A DNA stretch of 64,000 nucleotides, taken from Actinoplanes sp. NBRC 103695. GTDB taxonomy: Bacteria > Actinomycetota > Actinomycetes > Mycobacteriales > Micromonosporaceae. Of this stretch, positions 15,787 through 22,896 are shown piece after piece. Every line of letters starts with the position of its first letter. The stretch's first letter is position 1. Both the position numbers and the translations under genes were made by a program. The DNA lies in assembly GCF_030269485.1 (NCBI RefSeq), contig NZ_BSTL01000013.1:62001-126000 (forward strand). The letters run 5' to 3'. The notes below the pieces were generated by a model. That model saw only the letters and a list, made by a program, of their open reading frames with translations. It ran no database searches and was not told the origin of the DNA.

Positions 15787-16594
15787 GGTGCAGGAGCGAA
15801 CCGACTTCGACGTGCGTGCCTTCGCCCGGAACGCGCAGGGCCCGTTCCGCGACGAACTGGACCTGGCGCCGTTCGCCGCGGAACCGCTCGACCCCGCCGA
15901 CCGTGACCTGGTGCGATTCATCGGCCGGGTCGAGAGCGCGACCATGGAGCACTTCCGGGACGTGCTGATGACGGCCACACACAAGGACGCCCGGGTGACC
16001 GCGTTCCTGGTGACGTGGGCGTACGAGCGGTCCTGGATCGCGGACGCGCTGGACGCGGTGCTGGAGGCGCACGGCGACCCGCGCGCCCGGGCGGTGGCCG
16101 AGGAACGCGCCCGGCGCCGGTGGGGCGAGCGGCGGGCGTGGCGCGGTCCGTTGTGGCGCACGGTGATCGCCGTCGGTCAGCGGGACGCCGTCGTCGGGGC
16201 GCACATGGCCGCCGGGCTGATCGACGAGTGGGTGCTCGGCGCCGCGTACCAGGTGCTGGCCGAGCGGGCCGGCAACGGCGCGCTCCGCAAGGTGATCGAC
16301 CGCATCGCGGCGATCAAGCGCCGGCACGAGGAGTTCTTCGCCGCCGAGACGCACCGGCGGCTGACCGCCTCGGTGCGCGCGGTGCGGGTCGCGCGTGGCG
16401 AGCTCAAGCACGCCGTCTGGCCGATCGGGTCGCTGCGCCGCGCGCCCGGTGACCGCCGCCGGTTCCACGAGGCGGTGTTCGGCGCGACCGACGGCTGGGC
16501 CCGCGCCGAGGCGATCGGCAAAAAGGTGGCGGCCATTCCGGGCCTCACCAGACGCATCGGTGCCAGGATTGCCGCGAGACTCCGGAAACGATAG
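15779..16594 (+). CDS. acyl-ACP-desaturase-like ferritin-fold protein with degraded metal site
   Basis: This 271-residue protein has the four-helix pattern of the soluble acyl-ACP desaturase / ferritin superfamily and resembles mycobacterial DesA in DRIAAIKRRHEEFFAAETH. Compared with its neighbour at 16630, helix 1 Glu52 and helix 3 Glu150 are kept, but the helix 2 ExxH is ERSWI (His lost) and the helix 4 ExxH is KRRH (Glu lost). It is therefore unlikely to assemble a normal di-iron centre and may be a structural or regulatory partner of the intact paralogue. The C-terminus is very basic (RRIGARIAARLRKR). The GTG start overlaps larC by 8 bp, which ties it to cofactor synthesis. Confidence 0.7.
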   Translation: MTEVQERTDFDVRAFARNAQGPFRDELDLAPFAAEPLDPADRDLVRFIGRVESATMEHFRDVLMTATHKDARVTAFLVTWAYERSWIADALDAVLEAHGDPRARAVAEERARRRWGERRAWRGPLWRTVIAVGQRDAVVGAHMAAGLIDEWVLGAAYQVLAERAGNGALRKVIDRIAAIKRRHEEFFAAETHRRLTASVRAVRVARGELKHAVWPIGSLRRAPGDRRRFHEAVFGATDGWARAEAIGKKVAAIPGLTRRIGARIAARLRKR

Positions 16595-16629
16595 ACAACC
16601 GGCATCGACAGTTAGGTAGCGTCTCGACC

Positions 16630-17442
16630 ATGGCCTTCGACATCGACGAATACGCGGCCGGCTCCCGCGCCGTGCGATGGGACGACCTCGACTTCGACCA
16701 CTTCCGCGACAATCCCCTCCCGCCGGACACGTTGCGCACCCTGCGCTACATGACCGACGTGGAGTACCACACCATCTGTTACACCCGCGACCTGCTGACG
16801 ACGCCGTCGCACACCGACGACGACGTGGCCCGTTTCATGGTGACGTGGAACCGCGAGGAGTTCTGGCACGGCGAGGCGCTGGCGTCGGTGCTGCGCATGC
16901 ACGACATCGAGGTCGGCTTCGACGAGCTGCGGGCCAACCGCCTCAAGTTCGGCTGGCGCGACTACCTCGATCCGGCCACCCAGTCCACGCTGAGCCGCCT
17001 GGTCGGCAAGGACTTCATCGCCGTGCACATGAGCTGGGGTGCGGCCAACGAGTACACGGCCGTCTCGGCGTACAAGCGGATGGCCGCGCTGGAAACGGAT
17101 CCGGTGCTCGCCGAACTGCTCCGCCGGATCGCCCAGCAGGAGAGCAAACACGTCGCCTTCTACGTGTCCCAGGCCCGCAAACGCCTGGCCGACAGCCGCA
17201 AGGCGCAGATCATCACGCGCTTCCTGCTGGACAAGGTGTGGCGCCCGGTCGGCTCGTCGATCATGCCGCACGAGGAGGTCGTGTACGTCTTCGGCCAGCT
17301 GATGAGCGGCCCCGCCGGCGCCGCCGAGGCCCGCCGGTTGGACGCCAGCATCAGCGCCCTGCCCGGCCTGTCCGGCCTGCAGATCTTCGCCAACTCCTTC
17401 GGCCGCCTGCTCGCCGAGGGAGCCGCCCCCGTCCCCGCCTGA
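16630..17442 (+). CDS. acyl-ACP-desaturase-like ferritin-fold di-iron protein
   Basis: This 270-residue helical protein keeps all six candidate di-iron ligands in the expected order: Glu45 (DVEYH), Glu77-xx-His80 (REEFWH), Glu141 (AANEY) and Glu171-xx-His174 (QESKH). The spacing matches soluble stearoyl-ACP desaturase/DesA proteins, which use O2 to oxidise an acyl chain carried by ACP or CoA. Desaturase, hydroxylase or other oxidase activity cannot be separated by eye. It lies 35 bp after its degenerate paralogue and just before a sulfotransferase, in the same direction as larB-larC. Confidence 0.75.
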   Translation: MAFDIDEYAAGSRAVRWDDLDFDHFRDNPLPPDTLRTLRYMTDVEYHTICYTRDLLTTPSHTDDDVARFMVTWNREEFWHGEALASVLRMHDIEVGFDELRANRLKFGWRDYLDPATQSTLSRLVGKDFIAVHMSWGAANEYTAVSAYKRMAALETDPVLAELLRRIAQQESKHVAFYVSQARKRLADSRKAQIITRFLLDKVWRPVGSSIMPHEEVVYVFGQLMSGPAGAAEARRLDASISALPGLSGLQIFANSFGRLLAEGAAPVPA

Positions 17443-17501
17443 CCCGCTCGACCCGGGCGACGGTCCGCCACTCGCCCACGAGACCGGGCCATGATGCGCG
17501 G

Positions 17502-18617
17502 GTGACAGTGCATCGCGCGTGGTGGGTACGGCCGCTCAACGCCGTGCTGGCTCCTGCCGTCGGTGGCCGGCACGAGCGGGCCACCGGTACGCCGCCGACT
17601 CTCGACGGTCCACCCGGCCCGGGCGACTTCGCGGGCGGTATGCGGGTCCTGCACGACGCGTTGACGGCTGCGCCGCTGACACCCATCGGGCAGTGCGGGG
17701 CGCGGTCCGAGGTGCGGCGCCGGCTCGTCAACGAGGACGCGCTGAGGCGCCTGCCGCCCGAGGTCTTCGCGCAGCCGGTCGACCGTCCGATCGTGGTGAC
17801 CGGGCTGCCGCGGACCGGCACGACCCTGTTGCACGGTCTGCTGGCCAGGCACCCCGTGGCGCGAGCTCCACTGCTGTGGGAGCTGATGCACCCGCTGGCA
17901 CGCGGCCCGATCGCCCGGCGGCGGGCCCGGTGGTCGGTGACGTGCATGGCGCGCTTCTACCACGCGGCGGTCCCGGTGCTGCGGGATCTGCATCCGCTTG
18001 CTCCGGGCGTACCCGAGGAATGTCTCTTTGCTCTGCCGCATCACCTCGGGCACCTCGCGCGGACCCCGATGCCCGGCTATCGCCGCTGGTGGGAGGCGCG
18101 GCCGGCGGACGACGACTACCGCCACCTGCGCGGGTACCTGCAGGCTCTGCAGTGGCGGCGGCCGGCACAACGCTGGGTGCTCAAATCACCCTTCCATCTG
18201 CACCACCTGGACGCGCTGCTGCGGGTGTTCCCGGACGCCACCATCGTGCACACCCGGCGCGATCCGGTGCGCGCGCTGACGTCGTGGTGCCAGCTCGTCG
18301 AGGCGATCCGGCTGCTGCAGAACGAGCCGTCCGACCCGGCCATGATCGGCCCCGAGTGGCTGGACATCTGGGCGCTGGCGGTACAGCGGTCGAGTGCGGT
18401 CCGCGCGGCGCATCCGGACCGCTTCGTCGATGTCGACCACCACCGGCTGGCCGACGATCCGTCCGGCACGGCCGCGGAGATCTGGCGCGGGCTCGACGAC
18501 GCCGCCGGGGAGGTCGCGCCCGCCCCCGCGGCACGCCGGCCGCGGCGGCACCCGCGCACCCCGCGCGAGTACGGCCTGGACCCGGCGGAGGTGCGCGCCC
18601 GCCTCAGCCCTCGGTGA
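17502..18617 (+). CDS. PAPS-dependent sulfotransferase family protein
   Basis: This 371-residue protein has the 5'-phosphosulfate loop VVTGLPRTGTTLLHGLLARH near residue 95, and further in LKSPFHLHHLDALL and TIVHTRRDPVRALTSW, the 3'-phosphate-binding Arg/Ser block. These are the marks of the Sulfotransfer_3 type that sulfates lipids and small molecules. The start is GTG 17502; GTG 17508 is an alternative. Earlier in-frame starts overlap the di-iron gene. It follows the ferritin-like pair by 59 bp and is plausibly the last step in the neighbouring lipid pathway; that link is inference from position. The C-terminus is Pro/Arg-rich. Confidence 0.86.
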   Translation: MTVHRAWWVRPLNAVLAPAVGGRHERATGTPPTLDGPPGPGDFAGGMRVLHDALTAAPLTPIGQCGARSEVRRRLVNEDALRRLPPEVFAQPVDRPIVVTGLPRTGTTLLHGLLARHPVARAPLLWELMHPLARGPIARRRARWSVTCMARFYHAAVPVLRDLHPLAPGVPEECLFALPHHLGHLARTPMPGYRRWWEARPADDDYRHLRGYLQALQWRRPAQRWVLKSPFHLHHLDALLRVFPDATIVHTRRDPVRALTSWCQLVEAIRLLQNEPSDPAMIGPEWLDIWALAVQRSSAVRAAHPDRFVDVDHHRLADDPSGTAAEIWRGLDDAAGEVAPAPAARRPRRHPRTPREYGLDPAEVRARLSPR

Positions 18618-18669
18618 GCCGGGAGGACGCCTTCCCCGGCCGTCGGGGGCTCGCTTATCATTCGTCCTC

Positions 18670-19116
18670 GTGAATCTCAAGCTTCAGGAGCGCGCCTTCG
18701 AGCGCCTCGCAGACCGCCTCCAGCCCGGCGAGAAGCCGCTAGCGGCCGCGCGGGCGCTGGTCGGCAAGTTCACGGCCGGCCGGATGGGCACCGTCGTCAA
18801 GCAGGGCCTGATCCTGGACGCCGCGGGCGGGCTCGGCTCGCACCTGCTCACCGCCGGCTCGAAGCAGTTCACGGTGGTCACCGACCGGCGGGTGTTCTTC
18901 CTGCCGCAGACCTTCATGGGCGGACCCGGCAAGGAGTGCCTCGGCGAGCTGCCCCGGCACCAGGTCCGGCTGGCCGAGGCGGAGATGGGTTTCGTCAGCC
19001 TGCTCCGCCTGGCCTTCGGCGACCAAGGCGACGGCATCTCGCTGACGTTTCCCCGCTCGGACAAGAAGAACGCCCAGCTCCTCGCCGACGCCCTGCAAAC
19101 CGCCCCGGTCGCCTAG
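18670..19116 (+). CDS. hypothetical protein, PH-like fold possible
   Basis: A 148-residue protein starting with GTG. It has an amphipathic helix (QERAFERLADRLQPGEKPLAAARAL) followed by strands such as FTVVTDRRVFFLPQTF and GISLTFPRSDKKNAQLLADAL. This strand-rich pattern with a C-terminal helix recalls bacterial PH/GRAM-like domains that bind lipids or membranes, but I do not recognise the family. It is 52 bp after the sulfotransferase and could belong to the same unit. Confidence 0.65.
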   Translation: MNLKLQERAFERLADRLQPGEKPLAAARALVGKFTAGRMGTVVKQGLILDAAGGLGSHLLTAGSKQFTVVTDRRVFFLPQTFMGGPGKECLGELPRHQVRLAEAEMGFVSLLRLAFGDQGDGISLTFPRSDKKNAQLLADALQTAPVA

Positions 19117-19143
19117 CGGCCCTGTCCCGGTCGCCGCGCCCTG

Positions 19144-19213
19144 CCCTTCAGCCAGGCCGCGGCGGGGCCCTTCAGCCGGGCGCGGCGGGGCCCTTCAGCC
19201 GGGCGCGGCGGGC
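19144..19213. repeat. GC-rich tandem repeat, about 23 bp x 3
   Basis: Units beginning cccttcagcc occur at 19144, 19168 and 19191, with a 23-24 bp period. The array lies between convergent genes (stop at 19116, stop at 19229). No coding frame is evident. Confidence 0.85.
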
Positions 19214-19228
19214 GCCCCGGTCACCCGT

Positions 19229-20194
19229 CTACCGCGAGTCGGCCATCGCGACGTCGCCGTCCACCGCGGCCAGCAGGCGGCGCAGCGACCGGATGGCCGA
19301 CCTCACCTCCTGCAGGTAATGCGTGAGCGTGAACCGCACCCGGTAGCCGGTCGGCAGCTCATATCCCGCCGGGACGCCGACGGTCTCCACCGAGCACCCC
19401 AGAGCAAGACCGATTTTGCGTACGGCGTCGAAGTGCTGAAACGGCACGTAGATGTCGGTCGTGACGATGAGGACACTGTCCAGGTCGGCGGGGTCGGCCG
19501 CACGCCACGCCACATAGGTGTCGGCCGTGTTGGCGCGGCCTTTCCGCAGGCCGCCGCGCCCGCCCTCCGCACCGCGACCACCCTCCGCACCGCGACCACC
19601 CTGGCCGCCACCCCCGGCTTGGTGCTGGGCGCACACCACCTCGATGGGTAGCCCGTCACCGAAGGCCGCCCGCGCCCCGAGCTCGATGGCGTCCGCCTCG
19701 GTCACCGCGGCTGCCCCGTTCACATGGGGAAAGAACGTTCGTTCTTCCGCCAGGAACGCCGCCTCTCGCTCGCGTAGCGGCCGGTCGCTGCCCAGCACGG
19801 CGACGCCGCCCGCGGTCAGGCCACCGGCGATCAGGCTCGCGGCATAGGCCGGCCTGGTCAGGCAGGCCGGCGCGCCGCCACCCAGGATGAGGATCCGGTC
19901 GTACGAGGACCGGCTCGGCGTGATCCGGCCGCTGAGCCCCAGGTCGGGCATCGTCGCCATGATCGCCGCGCTCTCGGCGAAGGTGAACTCGTGGTGCCGC
20001 ATGGCCGAGCGTTCCCGGCCGCCCCGGAAATCCCACCGGCGCAGGGAGAACTCGTCCAGCCACGCGAGCGCCGCGCGCGTGCCGGTGGCCGGGATCCTCT
20101 CCCCGAAGATCGCGACCAGTTCCTGGAGCCGCTCGGCGAACACCCATTCGCGTACGGATCGTTCGACATCCTCTCCGGCCGTGAAGGGGTTCAT
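19229..20194 (-). CDS. hypothetical protein with YdcF/DUF218-like features
   Basis: This 321-residue protein has the segment YDRILILGGGAPACLTRP, later VLGSDRPLREREAAFL, a TEADAIELGARAAF block, and LIVTTDIYVPFQHFDAVRKI. This order resembles the DUF218/YdcF (ElyC-SanA) family, whose members carry a LxLGGG start and an IVTTxxYHxPRA motif; the match is partial, so the assignment is tentative. A Gly-rich insert (GGRGAE repeated twice) comes from an 18-bp tandem duplication. ATG 20194 was chosen because sequence upstream is low-complexity and Arg-rich. No signal peptide or membrane helix is seen, unlike most DUF218 proteins. Confidence 0.6.
   Translation of the reverse strand: MNPFTAGEDVERSVREWVFAERLQELVAIFGERIPATGTRAALAWLDEFSLRRWDFRGGRERSAMRHHEFTFAESAAIMATMPDLGLSGRITPSRSSYDRILILGGGAPACLTRPAYAASLIAGGLTAGGVAVLGSDRPLREREAAFLAEERTFFPHVNGAAAVTEADAIELGARAAFGDGLPIEVVCAQHQAGGGGQGGRGAEGGRGAEGGRGGLRKGRANTADTYVAWRAADPADLDSVLIVTTDIYVPFQHFDAVRKIGLALGCSVETVGVPAGYELPTGYRVRFTLTHYLQEVRSAIRSLRRLLAAVDGDVAMADSR
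19563..19598 (-). repeat. 18-bp in-frame tandem duplication
   Basis: Two adjacent copies of an 18-bp unit encode GGRGAE twice in a Gly-rich loop of the DUF218-like protein. The flanking bases are themselves GGN-rich, giving a loop of about 20 low-complexity residues. Confidence 0.85.
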
Positions 20195-20223
20195 GACCGG
20201 CCATGTTATCGAGCCGCCCGCAC

Positions 20224-20703
20224 CTACCCGGCGGCCCGTTCGTGAAGCTGCCGCATCTCTTCGTCGAAGGGCGGGACCGGCCCGGCGGTGACGATGCCGG
20301 GGGCGATCGCCGTGATCGGAAGGACCGCCACCGGAGCGGCCGGCAGCCCCCAGCCCGCACGCCAACCGGCCAGCTGGGCGCTCGACGCGGCGTACACGAT
20401 CCGGCCGAGGCCGACCCACGCATGAGCCGCGGCGCACATCGGGCAGTGCTCACCGGAGGTGTAGACGGTCGCGGCGGCCCGCGTCTCCGGCGGCAGGTGC
20501 CGGGCGGCCCACTGTGCCAGGGCGAACTCGGGATGGGCGGTCGGATCGGACGTGCTGGTCTCGCGGTTGCGGTCCTCGGCCAGCACCTCGCCGTCCGGGC
20601 CGGCGAGCACCGAACCGAACGGGCCGTCACCGTCCGCCATCGCCTCTCGGGCCAGTTCCACACACCGTCGCAGATGCGCCTCGTCGCGCGGGTCGGTCGT
20701 CAT
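20224..20703 (-). CDS. nucleoside/guanine deaminase (CMP-dCMP deaminase fold)
   Basis: This 159-residue zinc deaminase has the catalytic PTAHPEFAL motif (HxE with Pro in the middle) and the zinc-ligand motif GEHCPMCAAA. The start of the fold, GPFGSVLAGPDGEVLAEDRN, is typical of guanine and nucleoside deaminases. It should hydrolytically deaminate a purine or cytosine base in the cytoplasm. ATG 20703 fits the domain start; an ATG at 20724 is in frame. It is divergent from the methyltransferase fragment at 20753. Confidence 0.9.
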   Translation of the reverse strand: MTTDPRDEAHLRRCVELAREAMADGDGPFGSVLAGPDGEVLAEDRNRETSTSDPTAHPEFALAQWAARHLPPETRAAATVYTSGEHCPMCAAAHAWVGLGRIVYAASSAQLAGWRAGWGLPAAPVAVLPITAIAPGIVTAGPVPPFDEEMRQLHERAAG

Positions 20704-20752
20704 GTCCACCACTCTGGTGAACATCGGCCCGGAACGCACGTAGCAGGGCGAT

Positions 20753-20962
20753 ATGATCGCGTTCTCATCGTTCGGAAGCACCGAGCAACCGCAGTACCTC
20801 CGTGAGTACCTCGCCAACGCCGCCGGCGCGAGCGGTATCCGCCGGGTGCGGCCGGCCGGGCTGGCCCTGTGGGAGACGACCGGGCAGCTGCTCGACGCCG
20901 GGTGCGGCAACGGCGAGGTGGCCACGTTGACCATGTGGGTGGCCGCCGGCACCAAGGCTTAG
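20753..20962 (+). pseudogene. N-terminal fragment of a SAM-dependent methyltransferase
   Basis: A 69-codon frame reads QYLREYLANAAG and then QLLDAGCGNGEVA, the SAM-binding motif I of class I methyltransferases. It then runs into LTMWVAAGTKA and a stop, with none of the remaining Rossmann core. It looks like a gene truncated just after motif I. The stop lies inside the left arm of the hairpin at 20961-21017. Confidence 0.5.
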
Positions 20963-21017
20963 GTGGTGTTCAAACCCGGGCCGCGCCTCGCGCCTGGCCG
21001 GGTTTGAAACACCACCT
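20961..21017. terminator. bidirectional hairpin between convergent frames
   Basis: A 19-20 bp inverted repeat (arms 20961-20980 and 20998-21017, one bulged base) encloses a 17-nt GC-rich loop. The left arm carries the stop of the methyltransferase fragment and the right arm touches the stop of the slipin gene at 21016-21018. No U-tract follows, but this form is common for high-GC terminators. Confidence 0.8.
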
Positions 21018-21834
21018 AGTCGCCGGTGGGGCGTTCGGCGTGCTTGTCGAAGCCGATGTAGATGCGGGCCTCCGCGTTGGCGCCGAGCGCGCCGAGCGTC
21101 TCCAGCTCACGCAGGCGCAGCAGGGCCGGGTGCTCCGCGTACGCCTCGGCGGCCGCGGCGAGCCGGCGCAGCGCGTCCACCTCGGCGTCGGCGCGGATCC
21201 GCTTGGCCTCCGCGTCGGCCTCGGCGGCCAGCCGCTGGGCCGCCGCCTTCGAGTTCGCCTCCAGCGTGTCGCGCTCGGCCCGGGTGCGGGCCTCGACCAT
21301 CTGCGCCTCGGCCATGCGCTGCGCCGTGAGGACGCGGTTCATGATCTCCTGAAGGTTGCCCGGGAAGGCCAGGTCCTTCACGTCGGCCCGGATGATCTGC
21401 ACGCCGTAGCCCGCGGAAACGCCCTCGACGTCGCGCAGGATGTCCTCGCTGAGCTGGTTGCGGTTGGTCAGGATGGCCTCGAGCGTCATCGACGCGAGCG
21501 ACCGGCGCGCGGCCAGCTGCACGTCGCTGTAGATGCGGTCGTTGTAGTCGGCGACCCGCTCGACGGCCGCGGTCGGGTCGACCACCCGGAAATGGGTGAT
21601 GATGTTGACCCGGACGGCGACCTTGTCGGCCGTGAGGATCTCCTGGCCCTTGATGTTGAGCTCCCGCTCGCGCACGTCGACCGGGACGACGGTGACGCGC
21701 GGGATGCGCTGCCGCGGGTAACGCCGCTTGGGCAGCTCGTAACGGCCGGGCTCGAGCACCCGGTCGAAACGGCCGTCGGTGTAACGCAGGCCACGGAATC
21801 CGCTGTGAACGATCACCTCGTGATGGTGGGACAT
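21016..21834 (-). CDS. SPFH/Band-7 slipin-like protein without N-terminal membrane anchor
   Basis: This 272-residue protein is a prohibitin/stomatin-type SPFH domain: RVTVVPVDVRERELNIKGQEILTAD is the slipin signature, then VAVRVNIITHFRVVDPTAAV, and the coiled C-terminal helix AEAQMVEARTRAERDT with Ala/Glu-rich heptads. Slipins scaffold membrane domains as oligomers. The usual N-terminal transmembrane helix is missing: the protein starts MSHHHEVIVHSGFRGL. It may therefore bind membranes peripherally or have a soluble role. No NfeD gene is adjacent. Confidence 0.88.
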   Translation of the reverse strand: MSHHHEVIVHSGFRGLRYTDGRFDRVLEPGRYELPKRRYPRQRIPRVTVVPVDVRERELNIKGQEILTADKVAVRVNIITHFRVVDPTAAVERVADYNDRIYSDVQLAARRSLASMTLEAILTNRNQLSEDILRDVEGVSAGYGVQIIRADVKDLAFPGNLQEIMNRVLTAQRMAEAQMVEARTRAERDTLEANSKAAAQRLAAEADAEAKRIRADAEVDALRRLAAAAEAYAEHPALLRLRELETLGALGANAEARIYIGFDKHAERPTGD

Positions 21835-21916
21835 TTTCCTAGCATTTCTCTGGAAAGAATTAGGGCGGCCCGTAGCGGTTCCGATGTGAAGGATCGGTCG
21901 CCAGGAGGACAGCGGA

Positions 21917-22582
21917 TCAGCGTGGTTGGATCGCCAATGCATCCGCTGCGGAAGCGCGTACTTCTGAATCCGCCGGGCCGAGATCAGAATGGCAAATCTC
22001 CGCCGCCGGCCACAACGCATTATCGCGGCCGCGCCGTTTCTCCACGACGGTGTGCACACCGGCCAGGACCATCCCGAGCGCCAGGCCGAGGGCCACACCC
22101 AGCAGCGGTTTACCGGCGAACGCGGCGCCGCCCAGCCGCCCCAGTCCGATCGCGTACGCCGCCCAGGCCATGCTCGCCAGCGCGCTGAACACCCGGAACC
22201 GCCGCAGGGCGACCGAACCGGAAGCCATCGTCGAGGCCGTGCGCCCGTACGGAAGGAAGCGCCCGGCGATGATCGCGACGCCGCCGTACCGCATCAGCGC
22301 CCGTTCCGCCTTGGCCCGCGCCACTGCCAGCTTGCCGTTGACCATCCGGGCGCCGGCCTTGCGCCCCAGCCAGTACGAGACCCGGTCCCCCACGATCCCG
22401 CCGGCCGCCACGGCCGCCGCGAGCGCGACGAGGTTCGGCCGGCCGCTCACCGACAGCGCGCCGAGCCCGATCACCACGGTCTCCGACGGCATGACCGGGA
22501 GGAACCCGTCCACCAGCACCGCGGCGAAGACGATCACATAGAGCCACGGCGAGGAGATCAGCGGCATCAGGTGGTCCATCAT
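21917..22582 (-). CDS. DedA-family membrane protein
   Basis: This 221-residue protein has several hydrophobic helices and the DedA hallmarks: an N-terminal VDGFLPVMPSETVVIGLG re-entrant region with Pro and Glu, GDRVSYWLGRKAGARM, and the Arg-containing FLPYGRTASTMASGS. DedA/SNARE-associated proteins act as lipid flippases or transporters of polyprenyl or glycerophospholipids in the cytoplasmic membrane. The first two codons are both ATG (22582 or 22579). It lies 82 bp upstream of the slipin gene in the same direction. Confidence 0.93.
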   Translation of the reverse strand: MMDHLMPLISSPWLYVIVFAAVLVDGFLPVMPSETVVIGLGALSVSGRPNLVALAAAVAAGGIVGDRVSYWLGRKAGARMVNGKLAVARAKAERALMRYGGVAIIAGRFLPYGRTASTMASGSVALRRFRVFSALASMAWAAYAIGLGRLGGAAFAGKPLLGVALGLALGMVLAGVHTVVEKRRGRDNALWPAAEICHSDLGPADSEVRASAADALAIQPR

Positions 22583-22896
22583 CGTTCGCCCCCTCCTGGT
22601 GGTCGTTGATGTCGACGGTACGGATCATGGGGACGCCGCTCGATGGTGCGAGCACGTCGATCAGAGGTGGGGTTAGCACCACCGAGCGGGGTGTCGCGAT
22701 TGGAGCTTGTCGCTATAGGCTGCGGCAAGCCGGATCGATGGACGTCATCCTGAGGGAACGTCCCGGCGACACGGGGAAAGAGACTGGTGATACGCCGTCC
22801 AGGGCGCGCGATGACGCGTGCCCGCGGTTCAGCACGGGGGTGTGCTGCCCGCTTGTCCGGCTGCCCTGACGAGCAGTCTTCTGCAGGAGGAGCACT
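22583..22896. other. intergenic region between divergent dedA-like and secreted-protein genes
   Basis: About 310 bases with promoters for both neighbours. A purine-rich ribosome-binding site (gcaggaggag, about 22884-22893) precedes the ATG at 22897. I saw no strong hairpin and no convincing coding frame. Confidence 0.5.

Noticed and set aside
6703..18617. Interpretation of the cluster as lactate racemization
   Set aside because: The LarA-like protein lacks the usual substrate Arg motif, no lactate permease is adjacent, and the neighbours are lipid enzymes.
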